DNA of 64,000 bases from JASDSY01 sp041441465 (GTDB lineage: Bacteria; Muiribacteriota; UBA9980): assembly GCA_041441465.1 (NCBI GenBank), contig JASDSY010000031.1, forward strand, positions 207,486 through 271,485, in the 5' to 3' direction. Of the stretch, positions 47,841 to 55,958 are shown one piece after another. Under the pieces are notes generated by a model, which saw only the letters and a program-made list of their open reading frames with translations, had not been told where the DNA came from and did no database searches. The position numbers were made by a program, and so were the translations under genes. Position 1 is the first letter of the stretch, and the number at the start of each line of letters is the position of its first letter.

Positions 47841-49934
47841 ATGTCTAAAATAGGCAGAAATAATATTTGTCCCTGTGGCAGCGGTAAAAAATTCAAAAAT
47901 TGCTGTATGGATACATATAACGAAAAGAAATCTGAACTTATTGAAAAAGCAAAAGAAAACATCAGTAAATTATGGTCTGGCGAAGAAATTAGTAAAATGA
48001 CTAATGATGAAATTTTTCAAAAATTAGGCAGCTTAGGCATCGCCATGGATGAAAATAAATTTATCGAATATTCTATGAAAGAAATATCTTCGGAAAAGCT
48101 CGCTAAATTTATTGAAAATGAAGCAGGCTTCGAAATAGAAGGACGTGATAGGGATTTTCCATGGCTCGCAATGGGAATTTTATGGAAGCGCATCACTCCT
48201 GATCGGCCGTGTATTGAAACTATATATAGTAATATCTATGACGGCTATGATTATTTTGAAACCGGAGATATGGACGACGCTATGGAACTCTGGAGTACTG
48301 CCTGGAACGATATTGTAAAATTATTTTCGCCAATTACCAGAGAATATGAATATATTAATAACCAATATGAAGGATTTGATATTGACATTTTTGAATGGAC
48401 CGATGATTTTATTGAACTTTACGATTCATTCATTGAGGAAGATAAAACTTTTACCGATAAAAAAATGAAATTTTTGAATGAATTCATTAAATCATTTCCC
48501 GAAACGCGCAACGACTTAATTATTGATGTAAAACTTAACATTGCTATCTGTCTTTTTGACTCAGGCAAGCCGGCTGCCGCCGAAACCGAATTTGAAAACA
48601 TAGCGCGCATTTATCCTCATAATAGCAAGGTTTATCAAATATGGGCTAACTCTTATACGATAGACTGCATTTCAAAAAATATCCGTGCCGATTTGAAAAA
48701 AGCTGAGGCTATAATTGAAAAAGGTCTGTTTACAGGAGTCGATGATTCAAGCACCCTTCTTGACGAATTAACAAACATCAGGGAAGAAAGACTTGAAGAA
48801 GAACCTGAAAACGCGGCAAAATTTTCTATTGAATTAGAAAATGCTGAAAAATGGCAGGAAAATTTTAAATATTATTCCGTTGACGATAAGATCAAATTAT
48901 TGTCGGAAGCCTCAAATTCCGGCAAAATAAATGAGATGATTCATTATATTGAAATTGAATATGATTTTATTAAGACTGTCGAATTAGCCGTTAATTCAGG
49001 ACGGCATTCGGAATTATTTGAATTTTTTAATGAATTGGCCGAAAATCGCCGTGAGTTATATCTTATTTTTTCTGAAATTATAGATAATTTCCTTGCTTCT
49101 TATTATATTTATAAAGATGAATTTGACAGGGCTTTATCTGTTACAGCCAGATTTTGTCTTGATTTTTATTTAAATCGGGTAATATTTGAAAAATTTGTCG
49201 AAAGGTTTTTATTGCAAAAAAAAGCCGGCAACGCGCTTGCGCTTATAGATAGGATAATTGAAAAACATTGGGTATCGCTTGATGATGACTGCCGTTTTAA
49301 AATAGCATTAATTCTTTTTTATTGCGATTTACAGAATGAATATATATGGTTAAAACAGGGCAACGTTCCGCGGCAATTAAAAAACTTCAAAAACTTTGAA
49401 TTATACGGAAAAGTATTGGATAATCAAAAAATGGGTAAAGAGCTTGAGATATTTTATAAATCATGTCAAAACCCGGATATAATCAATGAACTTTGTGCTA
49501 ACTTAGAAAAAAAGAATAAATTTCAGCGGGAAAGTTTTTTTGAATCAATAACGTCATCTTTTGCCGCTTTCAGTTTTGAAAAATACGGTATCGATTTTCC
49601 TGTTTCATATATTTTATGGTCAAATTTTATTGAATTTATCGAAGCCCGTTTTGAAAATAGTTATAATGAAATGCCGCCGGATAAACTTTTTAATTTTTCA
49701 TCGGATTACTTGAAAAAGAAAGTTAAAACCTCGGCTGAAAATATTATTTACCCATTTGAAGATATAGCCCCTGTTATGGCTGGCGGTGCTTTAGCATTCG
49801 AATATCTTTTTAAAACCGGTACGATTAATGATGTACTTTATAATAGAATGACCGGAGTTTTCAAAGATATTCATAAATATGCCAGAACAAAGTATCAAGA
49901 AAAGATATGGGCGTTAAAACTTTTTAATATTTGA
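47841..49934 (+). CDS. Large SEC-C motif protein of unknown function
   Basis: About 697 residues. It begins with a SEC-C zinc-binding motif, ICPCGSGKKFKNCC at residues 10-23 (Cys-x-Cys-x8-Cys-Cys). The remainder is helical and TPR-like, e.g. ETGDMDDAMELWSTAWNDI, FDSGKPAAAETEFENIARIYPHN and GNALALIDRIIEKHW. ATG 47841 is preferred to ATG 47823 because AAAAGGTG lies before it. SEC-C motifs occur on SecA and on stand-alone proteins and may contact SecB or ribosomes; nothing here shows which. Single gene with own promoter and terminator. Confidence 0.85.
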   Translation: MSKIGRNNICPCGSGKKFKNCCMDTYNEKKSELIEKAKENISKLWSGEEISKMTNDEIFQKLGSLGIAMDENKFIEYSMKEISSEKLAKFIENEAGFEIEGRDRDFPWLAMGILWKRITPDRPCIETIYSNIYDGYDYFETGDMDDAMELWSTAWNDIVKLFSPITREYEYINNQYEGFDIDIFEWTDDFIELYDSFIEEDKTFTDKKMKFLNEFIKSFPETRNDLIIDVKLNIAICLFDSGKPAAAETEFENIARIYPHNSKVYQIWANSYTIDCISKNIRADLKKAEAIIEKGLFTGVDDSSTLLDELTNIREERLEEEPENAAKFSIELENAEKWQENFKYYSVDDKIKLLSEASNSGKINEMIHYIEIEYDFIKTVELAVNSGRHSELFEFFNELAENRRELYLIFSEIIDNFLASYYIYKDEFDRALSVTARFCLDFYLNRVIFEKFVERFLLQKKAGNALALIDRIIEKHWVSLDDDCRFKIALILFYCDLQNEYIWLKQGNVPRQLKNFKNFELYGKVLDNQKMGKELEIFYKSCQNPDIINELCANLEKKNKFQRESFFESITSSFAAFSFEKYGIDFPVSYILWSNFIEFIEARFENSYNEMPPDKLFNFSSDYLKKKVKTSAENIIYPFEDIAPVMAGGALAFEYLFKTGTINDVLYNRMTGVFKDIHKYARTKYQEKIWALKLFNI

Positions 49935-49963
49935 AAAATTATAGAGTTTTATAATTGAAATAA

Positions 49964-50004
49964 AAAGAGGCTGTCTAAAAAGTAAAATTTTAGGCAGCCT
50001 CTTT
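49964..50004. terminator. Bidirectional terminator-like hairpin
   Basis: Stem AAAGAGGCTGTCTAAAA / TTTTAGGCAGCCTCTTT (one mismatch) with an AT loop, between the SEC-C gene stop and the Rpn gene reading towards it. Confidence 0.75.
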
Positions 50005-50010
50005 ACACAC

Positions 50011-50064
50011 CGATTCTTTTGGCAGTAGTATGTATGGCATATTTTTAGCTTCTTTAATTTTTAG
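50011..50064 (-). pseudogene. Truncated Rpn tail-2 fragment
   Basis: Directly after the stop of the Rpn gene at 50065, the minus strand encodes KIKEAKNMPYI and then a 1-base deletion shifts the frame; the match to the silent tail at 54663-54866 stops after about 55 bases. Confidence 0.7.
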
Positions 50065-50982
50065 TTAAGCGGCGTCTTTTTCAGCCATCTTAATAGCTTG
50101 CTGAATTTTTTCTTCGCTGACGCCAAGTTTGCGCAAATTATTAATCATTTGTTTTATTTTTCGATTGCCTTTTTGCATGCCAATTTGTTCGCCTTTTTGC
50201 ATACCAATTCTCTCAGCAGTAGTAATGTATGGCATATTTTTCGCCTCCTCGAATTTGTTTATCTCTTCGTGAAATTTTAACGCTATATCTTCCGGCAATA
50301 ACAAAAGCCAGTCGATAAACCTATAAAGGTTTAATATATCTTTCTTTTTAAAACCTCGTATGTATAAAGCCTTAATTAAACTTGTTTTCCAGAACAGTCT
50401 CTTGTTTTTGTTATTTTTAGTTTCTATAAACCGTAAATACGCAATGGTTGCGATTGCAAAAGGATTGTCATTCTTTTCTAATGACTCGATTTTACCCTGA
50501 TAGTCAAGCAGTTTAACCGCCGGAAATTTAAACGTATGCTCAAAATTCCAGTATTTTACTTTGTAAGACTCGGGTCTGAACTTTTTGCTGTCGTCAGCGA
50601 GTATTGCGAGCGTTACCACGTCTTTGTGGTATCGGTCGAATATCCTGTAGTTATAGATATAAAGACGTTCAGTGAAAGTTTGGTCCGCTGTTCCCTGGAT
50701 TTCAATGTGTATCAATATCCATTTTTCTTCGCCGGTTTTTAAATATACTTTTATAAGCTTATCAACGAATTTTTTGTTTAACTCGCTGTATTTGGTTATT
50801 TTCTGAAATTCTTTGTCAAGAAATTCATACTTTTGGTTGAAATCGATGTCGCGATAAATTTTTGGAAAGTAAAATTTAAGGAATTCGGGAAAATATGCGT
50901 CGATAATATCTTTCCAGGCGCTGTCCTGATAATCCGGCATTAATAAATTTTCAACGGTTTTCTTTGATTTTCTTTCTTTCAT
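50065..50982 (-). CDS. Rpn-family PD-(D/E)XK nuclease/putative transposase, copy 1
   Basis: 305 residues from ATG 50982. The longer frame (to 51018) would run through the -10 box, so it is rejected. Catalytic domain at about 15-180: MPDYQDSAWKDIIDAYFPEFL, Asp74 in VDKLIKVYLKTG and Glu94-x-Gln96 in IHIEIQG, the D...E-x-Q form of the PD-(D/E)XK site. The end has the heptapeptide repeat IGMQKGE in two units, then tail 1 (LRKLGVSEEKIQQ...MAEKDAA). Rpn proteins stimulate recA-independent recombination in E. coli. Near copy of the gene at 54869. Confidence 0.9.
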   Translation of the reverse strand: MKERKSKKTVENLLMPDYQDSAWKDIIDAYFPEFLKFYFPKIYRDIDFNQKYEFLDKEFQKITKYSELNKKFVDKLIKVYLKTGEEKWILIHIEIQGTADQTFTERLYIYNYRIFDRYHKDVVTLAILADDSKKFRPESYKVKYWNFEHTFKFPAVKLLDYQGKIESLEKNDNPFAIATIAYLRFIETKNNKNKRLFWKTSLIKALYIRGFKKKDILNLYRFIDWLLLLPEDIALKFHEEINKFEEAKNMPYITTAERIGMQKGEQIGMQKGNRKIKQMINNLRKLGVSEEKIQQAIKMAEKDAA

Positions 50983-50989
50983 AATGAAG

Positions 50990-51018
50990 ATTATACAATA
51001 TTTTGGGTATAAATTCAA
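50990..51018 (-). promoter_or_regulatory. Promoter of Rpn copy 1, leaderless geometry
   Basis: Minus strand TTGAAT (51013-51018), 17 bp, TATAAT (50990-50995), 7 bases, ATG 50982. Preserved exactly in copy 2. Confidence 0.75.
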
Positions 51019-51031
51019 GCTGGCGTAAAAT

Positions 51032-51071
51032 AAAAAAGAATTGTTTAAAACTAATTATCCAGTTCTTTTTT
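51032..51071. terminator. Hairpin upstream of Rpn copy 1
   Basis: Stem AAAAAAGAATTG / CAGTTCTTTTTT (one G-U pair) just outside the Rpn promoter. A degenerate equivalent is at 55859-55898 before copy 2. May insulate the gene from readthrough. Confidence 0.6.
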
Positions 51072-51148
51072 TATTTAATATTATTAATAAGATTAAGTAG
51101 AAACGATTTTTTTAAATGCATATAAATTAATGGCGTCAAAAATAGTTT

Positions 51149-51204
51149 TGAGGGACATTTCGGAAGACGCGGAGCCATTGTATGGCGAGAACAGTATGCA
51201 AGGT
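51149..51204 (+). repeat. Dispersed repeat A, partial copy A3
   Basis: Only the first third of repeat A is present: TGAGGGACATTTCGGAAG followed by a changed stem (GCCAT-TGT-ATGGC, a perfect hairpin). The similarity ends near 51204. Same orientation and same place, upstream of an Rpn gene, as the full copy A2. Confidence 0.75.
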
Positions 51205-51248
51205 AACTTTTAAGTTATATTTATAGTATGATAATAAAATAAATACAG

Positions 51249-51400
51249 AAGAAAATTTTTACGAGTGAACGATCACTCTAAAGAGTGTAAAGCGGCGTAA
51301 TGTTTTTTTCAAAAACTAACGCCGCCTAATCCCAAGGTGTACTTGTGGTCGAGGGTCTGGCCTGGGACCGAGGACCAAGTGAGCGAGAAAAAATTTTCTT
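51249..51400 (-). repeat. Stop-codon-abutting repeat B, copy B1
   Basis: Bounded by a perfect 12-bp inverted repeat, AAGAAAATTTTT (51249-51260) and AAAAATTTTCTT (51389-51400), the latter overlapping the znuB stop codon. The inside matches B2 in ACTTGTGGTCGAGG and CGAGGACCAAGTGAG, which pair imperfectly. B1 has an extra insert of about 60 bp containing hairpin GCGGCGT / ACGCCGC (51292-51326). With A3 and the terminator hairpin it fills the 380-bp gap between the Rpn gene and znuB. Confidence 0.8.
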
Positions 51401-52223
51401 AGACTCCAAAATTAAAAACGCTTCTCATGAAAAATGTCAGAAAGTAAAACAGCGCATTTACAACGATTATTGCAGGGCCGGCCGGAAGATCGGCGGCTAC
51501 TGAAAATGCTATGCCGGTAACAGCGCTCAGCGCGCCGAAGATGAAGGACATTACCGCGAACGACTTGAAGCTTTTGGCTATGTTTTTAGAAGCGTTGGAC
51601 GGTATTATCAAAAGCGCCGTTACGAGTATCGCGCCGACTATTTTCACGCTTAACGAAATTATAAAAGCAAGTATCAGCATCATTAAAAAATCGTAAAGCT
51701 TGACTGATATGCCTTCGATTACTGAAAATTCAGGAGTGAGGCATGTTATCATGTGTGTGCGGCCGAATTTGAGCATGTATATTAATGCCAGAACTAGAAG
51801 CCCTGTGCAGAGCCAGATGTCAAGGTTTGTTATCGCAAGGATGTCGCCGAATAGATACTTGGATATGTCGTTATTGCCGCCGCTTAAAAAGCTCAGTATT
51901 ATTATGCCGACGGCTATTGTTGTTGAATGAATAATACCGATAACGCTGTCTTTTGAGGAAATCGAACTTTGTGAAACGAGCGCTATCGCTGACGCTACGG
52001 CGAGACTGAAAAAAATAGTGAAAATCGATACGTCGATTCCAAGCCAGAGCGCGAATGCAGCGGCAGCTATTGATGAATGCGAGACCGACTCGCTGAAAAA
52101 TGCCATTTTGTTGATTGTGACAAATATCCCGTAACAGGCACAGATAGAGCCGATTATGGTTCCGCAAAAGAAGGCTTTGATTACAAAGGGCATCATGAAT
52201 GTCGATAGCATTAGTGCTTGCAC
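51399..52223 (-). CDS. znuB: Zinc/metal ABC transporter permease
   Basis: 274 residues of the ABC-3 family with about eight hydrophobic segments. GSICACYGIFVTINKMAFFSESVSHSSIA near the start (parts: FVTINKMAFFSESVSHSS) and KIVGAILVTALLIIPSNASKNIAKSF (part: GAILVTALLIIP) are ABC-3 signatures. Overlaps znuC by 13 bases; ATG 52211 is another possible start. Forms the membrane channel for the metal delivered by ZnuA. Confidence 0.92.
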   Translation of the reverse strand: MQALMLSTFMMPFVIKAFFCGTIIGSICACYGIFVTINKMAFFSESVSHSSIAAAAFALWLGIDVSIFTIFFSLAVASAIALVSQSSISSKDSVIGIIHSTTIAVGIIILSFLSGGNNDISKYLFGDILAITNLDIWLCTGLLVLALIYMLKFGRTHMITCLTPEFSVIEGISVKLYDFLMMLILAFIISLSVKIVGAILVTALLIIPSNASKNIAKSFKSFAVMSFIFGALSAVTGIAFSVAADLPAGPAIIVVNALFYFLTFFMRSVFNFGV

Positions 52224-52945
52224 CCCTTATGGACGTAAAGCGATTTCTTTTTCTCGAATAAGCTCGCTATCGCGCCGTTTGATACCAGCGCCTCCGGGCC
52301 GCCTATACAGTGGAGCGTTTTATTCAGACATATTATGGTGTCAACGTTGTCTAATATGGTCTCTATGTCGTGCGAAACTATTATTATGGTCTTGTTGTAC
52401 TTTTCATTTACTTCTTTTAATATCGAGTATATGAGATTTTCGCCTTCCATATCGATCGCCGACGTCGGCTCGTCAAGGAAGATTATCTGATGGTTATGCA
52501 GAAGGTTATAGGCTATCAGCGTACGCTGTAACTCGCCGCCTGACAGCTTTCCGAGCAGGTGATTTTTAAGCTTTAATATGTTGAGCGTGTTAAGCACGTC
52601 GTTAAAATGATTATCGTCACTGATGTGACATGTGAATCTGAAGAATTCCTCGAGTGTTATAGGAAGCGTTCTGTCGAATTGAAAGTATTGCGGCACATAA
52701 CCGAGCAGATGATGTTTGCGGTTGACGGTGGACGGCGTCCGGCCTTCGTAAAATATTTCGCCCGATGTTTGTTTTAACAGCCCGAGCATGATTTTGATTA
52801 AAGTGCTCTTGCCGGCGCCGTTCGGGCCTATTATCGAGGCGAATGAGCCGTAATTCATGTCGAATGTGATATCTTCGAGGATGCTTACGCCGCCTGATTT
52901 GTAAGAGATGTTTTGAACCTGGATTTTTTTTGTCTTATCCTGCAT
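52211..52945 (-). CDS. znuC: Zinc/metal ABC transporter ATPase
   Basis: 244 residues. Walker A GPNGAGKSTLIKIML near residue 38, Q-loop VPQYFQFD, signature LSGGELQRTLIAYNLL, Walker B IIFLDEPTSAIDMEG and switch His in IIVSHDIETIL. Drives uptake through ZnuB. Nine bases after znuA in the same operon. Confidence 0.94.
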   Translation of the reverse strand: MQDKTKKIQVQNISYKSGGVSILEDITFDMNYGSFASIIGPNGAGKSTLIKIMLGLLKQTSGEIFYEGRTPSTVNRKHHLLGYVPQYFQFDRTLPITLEEFFRFTCHISDDNHFNDVLNTLNILKLKNHLLGKLSGGELQRTLIAYNLLHNHQIIFLDEPTSAIDMEGENLIYSILKEVNEKYNKTIIIVSHDIETILDNVDTIICLNKTLHCIGGPEALVSNGAIASLFEKKKSLYVHKGCKH

Positions 52946-52953
52946 TGAAATTC

Positions 52954-53922
52954 CTATCTATTAAACGCCTCTGAAAGTTTGTCGGCGTTTTCCTTCATTC
53001 TGTCTATAAAATAATTTTTGAAGTCCTCTTTTTTTGAATATGTTTCGACCGGGTCGAGTTCGGTTACGAATAATTTAAGCTCTTCCGAGATTGCTTTTAT
53101 TTCGCGGTCACGGTAGGCCGGTTCAGATACCAAAAATTTTATTTTTTCGTTTTTTATGATATCGTAAATTTCCTTTAATTTTGACGGCGCCGGTGCTGTT
53201 CCGGTGATTCCGGCTATCGAATATTGCTCGAGGCTGTAATCTTTGGCGAAATAGGCAAACGGTCCGTGATATACTATGAATTTCCTGCCTTTGAAATTTT
53301 TGAGTTTTTCTTCGGTATATTTATCGAGTTCCTTTAATTTGGCTGTGTATTCGGCAGCATTTTTTTTGTAATATTCGGCGTTTGCCGGATCGCATTTTAT
53401 AAGGGCGTTTAATATGTTGTCACTTTGTTTTATTGAATTTTTGACGGAAATCCAAGTGTGCGGGTCACTTGCGGCTTCGGCTGCGTGCGAATGTTCGCCG
53501 GCGTGATTATCTTTTTCATCGTTCGGATTAATTACGTCAGTACGGCTGTGAGAGCATTCGGAGCATGATGCCTGGCCTTTTATCGTTTCGATGCCTTCTG
53601 AGGCGTCTATTACCGTAATTTTAGTATTACCTGAGCTTTCGATGAGTTTATTTACAAAGTCGTCGAGGCCGGCTCCGTTTTTTATTACGATATCGGCGGC
53701 CGCTATTTTTTTTAAGTCCGACGGTTTGGCGCTGAAATGGTGTATCCCGACGCCCGGCGGCAGGAGTATTTCGATATTGAGCTTATCGCCGGCTATATTT
53801 AATGCATGGATATAAAGCGGAAAAAAGGTTAATATTACATTTTTAGGCGCGGCAATGCAGTAATTGCAGTTTTGAAATATTGTGAATAAGCAAAAAAATA
53901 AAATGATTGTAATTTTTTTCAT
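52954..53922 (-). CDS. znuA: Zinc/metal-binding periplasmic protein
   Basis: 322 residues, cluster A-I binding protein. Signal peptide at about 1-24 (KKITIILFFCLFTIF). Metal ligands fit His in GVGIHHFSAKPSD, His in SDPHTWISV and His in FIVYHGPFAYF. A His/Asp/Glu-rich loop (DEKDNHAGEHSHAAEAASD) near residue 140, typical of zinc rather than manganese proteins, precedes DPHTW. GGAGAT SD. First of znuACB, possibly read from the Uma2 promoter. Confidence 0.93.
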   Translation of the reverse strand: MKKITIILFFCLFTIFQNCNYCIAAPKNVILTFFPLYIHALNIAGDKLNIEILLPPGVGIHHFSAKPSDLKKIAAADIVIKNGAGLDDFVNKLIESSGNTKITVIDASEGIETIKGQASCSECSHSRTDVINPNDEKDNHAGEHSHAAEAASDPHTWISVKNSIKQSDNILNALIKCDPANAEYYKKNAAEYTAKLKELDKYTEEKLKNFKGRKFIVYHGPFAYFAKDYSLEQYSIAGITGTAPAPSKLKEIYDIIKNEKIKFLVSEPAYRDREIKAISEELKLFVTELDPVETYSKKEDFKNYFIDRMKENADKLSEAFNR

Positions 53923-53952
53923 TTTGTTTTTTATATCTCCAATCAGGTATGA

Positions 53953-54537
53953 TTATTTTTTAAAAACATCTCTTAAATTTATTGTTAGGTCTTCAAAAAT
54001 ACTAATTTGTGGTTTGTCATCCGAAAAATAATATGAAGGTTTTGAGTATTTTTTATTTTTGCCGAGTATAAAGACCATTACATTTTTATCATTAGGATTA
54101 ACGATCCAATATTCTTTGATTTTGTGATGTTCATATAAGTTTAATTTAACGGTCATATCTTTTTTTAATGTGGCCGGCGATAAAACTTCAATTACCATGT
54201 CAGGTGCGCCTCGTAATCCGCGGTTATCTAATTTTGATTTATCACAGGTAACTACTATGTCAGGTTGAACGACGGTCGGTACATCATCATCGGCTTCGTT
54301 ATGTTCGGGCAGCCTTACGTCAAACGGCGCAACAAAAACCTGGCATGTTTTGTTGACAAGATAATTTGAAATTTGCCGGAATATTTCTCCAAGAATACTC
54401 TGGTGCTTTATTGAAGGGGCCGGAGTCATGTCATAAGCTGTGCCATATATTATTTCCCAGCGCTTATCGTCATTCCAATTGCAATAATCGCCGTAGGTAA
54501 ATTCGTATTCTTTTTTATTTAACGGCAAGGCTGGCAT
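53953..54537 (-). CDS. Uma2 family endonuclease-like protein (DUF820)
   Basis: 194 residues with the PD-(D/E)XK-like core of Uma2: FVAPFDVRLPE, VVQPDIVVTCDKSKLDNRG, APDMVIEVLSPATLKKD and LYEHHKIKEYWIVNPNDK. Uma2 proteins are common in many copies in cyanobacteria and candidate phyla; the biological role is poorly known. AAGGAG and a promoter precede it. It reads into znuA with a 30-bp gap. Confidence 0.9.
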   Translation of the reverse strand: MPALPLNKKEYEFTYGDYCNWNDDKRWEIIYGTAYDMTPAPSIKHQSILGEIFRQISNYLVNKTCQVFVAPFDVRLPEHNEADDDVPTVVQPDIVVTCDKSKLDNRGLRGAPDMVIEVLSPATLKKDMTVKLNLYEHHKIKEYWIVNPNDKNVMVFILGKNKKYSKPSYYFSDDKPQISIFEDLTINLRDVFKK

Positions 54538-54583
54538 AAATACGTCTCCTTATATAACACTATATTCATTATATTTCTATGTC

Positions 54584-54612
54584 AATATACCATATAAACA
54601 GGGCCCAGTCAA
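54584..54612 (-). promoter_or_regulatory. Promoter of Uma2-znuACB
   Basis: Minus strand TTGACT (54607-54612), 17 bp, TATATT (54584-54589), about 45 bp before the Uma2 ATG. No obvious Zur-type palindrome is seen at it. Confidence 0.55.
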
Positions 54613-54618
54613 ATAAAA

Positions 54619-54655
54619 AAAAGAGCTGACCAATATATTCTCGGTCAACTCTTTT
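54619..54655. terminator. Terminator-like hairpin left of Rpn unit 2
   Basis: Stem AAAAGAGCTGACC / GGTCAACTCTTTT with one mismatch. Counterpart of the hairpin at 49964-50004 at the left edge of unit 1. Confidence 0.75.
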
Positions 54656-54662
54656 CTATTTT

Positions 54663-54842
54663 TCATGCGGCTTTTTTAGGATGTTTTTTAATATTAGTTA
54701 TTTCTTTTTCAGTAAGTCCTGTCGCTTTAGCAATGGTTTTTATATCAATGCCGATGGCCAATAAATTAGCTGCAGTTTCAAGCTTACCTTCCAGCTTGCC
54801 CTTTTGCATACCGATTCTTTCAGCAGTAGTAACGTATGGCAT
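54663..54842 (-). CDS. Silent alternative C-terminal tail of Rpn nuclease (tail 2)
   Basis: 59-codon frame starting MPYVTTAERIGMQKGKLEG and ending GLTEKEITNIKKHPKKAA. Its first 12 residues repeat the MPYITTAERIGMQ found inside the full gene upstream; the remainder (KLETAANLLAIGIDIKTIAKA) is a different, widespread Rpn-type tail. The homologous DNA extends back to INKIKEAKN, right after the full gene's stop but in another reading frame. It is probably a silent cassette, or a remnant, rather than a gene of its own; no SD is seen. Confidence 0.6.
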   Translation of the reverse strand: MPYVTTAERIGMQKGKLEGKLETAANLLAIGIDIKTIAKATGLTEKEITNIKKHPKKAA

Positions 54843-54868
54843 ATTTTTAGCCTCTTTGATTTTATTAA

Positions 54869-55810
54869 TTAAGCGGCGTCTTTTTCAGCCATCTTAATAG
54901 CTTTCTGAATTTTTTCTTCGCTGACGCCAAGTTTGCGCAAATTATTAATCATTTGTTTTATTTTTCGATTGCCTTTTTGCATGCCAATTTGTTCGCCCTT
55001 TTGTATGCCAATTTGCTCGCCTTTTTGCATGCCGATTCTTTCAGCAGTAGTAATGTATGGCATATTTTTAGCCTCCTCGAATTTATTTATCTCTTCGTGA
55101 AATTTTAACGCTATATCTTCCGGCAGTAATAGCAGCCAGTCGATGAACCTGTAAAGATTCAATATATCTTTCTTTTTAAATCCTCTTATGTATAAAGCTT
55201 TAATTAAACTTGTTTTCCAGAATAATCGCTTATTTTTGTTGTTTTTTGTTTCTATAAAATGTAAATAGGCAATTGTCGCTATTGCGAAAGGATTATCATT
55301 ATTTTCTAATTCATTAATTTTACTTTTGTAATCTAATAACTTAACCGCCGGAAATTTAAAAATATGCTCAAAATTCCAGTATTTTACTTTATAAGACTCA
55401 GGCCTGAATTTTTTATTGTCGTCTGCGAGTATCGCGAGCGTAACAACGTCTTTATGGTATCTATCGAATATTCTGTAGTTATAGACGTAAAGTCTTTCTG
55501 TAAAGTTATTTTCGGCTGTTCCCTGAATTTCAATGTGAATTAATATCCATTTTTCTTCGCCTGTTTTTAAATATACTTTTATGAGTTTGTCGACGAATTT
55601 TTTGTTTAGTTCGCTGTCCTTCGTGATTTTTTGAAATTCTTTGTCAAGGAATTCATGTTTTTTCTTAAAATTTATGTCATGGTAAATTTCAGGAAAATAA
55701 AAATCGAGAAATTCAGGAAAATAAGCGTCAATAATATCTTTCCAGGCGCTGTCTTGATAATCTGGCATTAATAAATTTTCAACGGCTTTCTCTGTTTTTA
55801 TTTCTTTCAT
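54869..55810 (-). CDS. Rpn-family PD-(D/E)XK nuclease/putative transposase, copy 2
   Basis: 313 residues from ATG 55810. Same layout as copy 1: MPDYQDSAWKDIIDAYFPEFL, Asp74 and Glu94-x-Gln96 (IHIEIQG), then LYRFIDWLLLLPEDIALKFHEEINKFEEAKNMPY-type region. It has three units of the heptapeptide IG(M/I)QKGE against two in copy 1, so the 21-bp repeat varies in number. Ends with tail 1 (MAEKDAA). Preceded by the same promoter and repeats, followed by silent tail 2. Confidence 0.9.
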   Translation of the reverse strand: MKEIKTEKAVENLLMPDYQDSAWKDIIDAYFPEFLDFYFPEIYHDINFKKKHEFLDKEFQKITKDSELNKKFVDKLIKVYLKTGEEKWILIHIEIQGTAENNFTERLYVYNYRIFDRYHKDVVTLAILADDNKKFRPESYKVKYWNFEHIFKFPAVKLLDYKSKINELENNDNPFAIATIAYLHFIETKNNKNKRLFWKTSLIKALYIRGFKKKDILNLYRFIDWLLLLPEDIALKFHEEINKFEEAKNMPYITTAERIGMQKGEQIGIQKGEQIGMQKGNRKIKQMINNLRKLGVSEEKIQKAIKMAEKDAA

Positions 55811-55817
55811 AATGTAG

Positions 55818-55846
55818 ATTATACAATATTTCAGGTATAAATTCAA
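55818..55846 (-). promoter_or_regulatory. Promoter of Rpn copy 2, leaderless geometry
   Basis: Minus strand TTGAAT (55841-55846), 17 bp, TATAAT (55818-55823), 7 bases, ATG 55810. Identical boxes and spacing to copy 1. Confidence 0.75.
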
Positions 55847-55958
55847 GCCGGGGATAATAAAAAAGAACTATTTAAAATTAATTAAACAGCTCTTTTTTGG
55901 TATTCATAAAATTTAAGTAGAATTGATTTTCTAAAATACGTGCAGATTAAAAATTTTT

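Noticed and set aside
50983..51018. Twelve-codon N-terminal extension of Rpn copy 1 (and of copy 2 at 55811-55846)
   Set aside because: It would begin in the -35 box and run through the -10 box of a well-formed promoter preserved in both copies.
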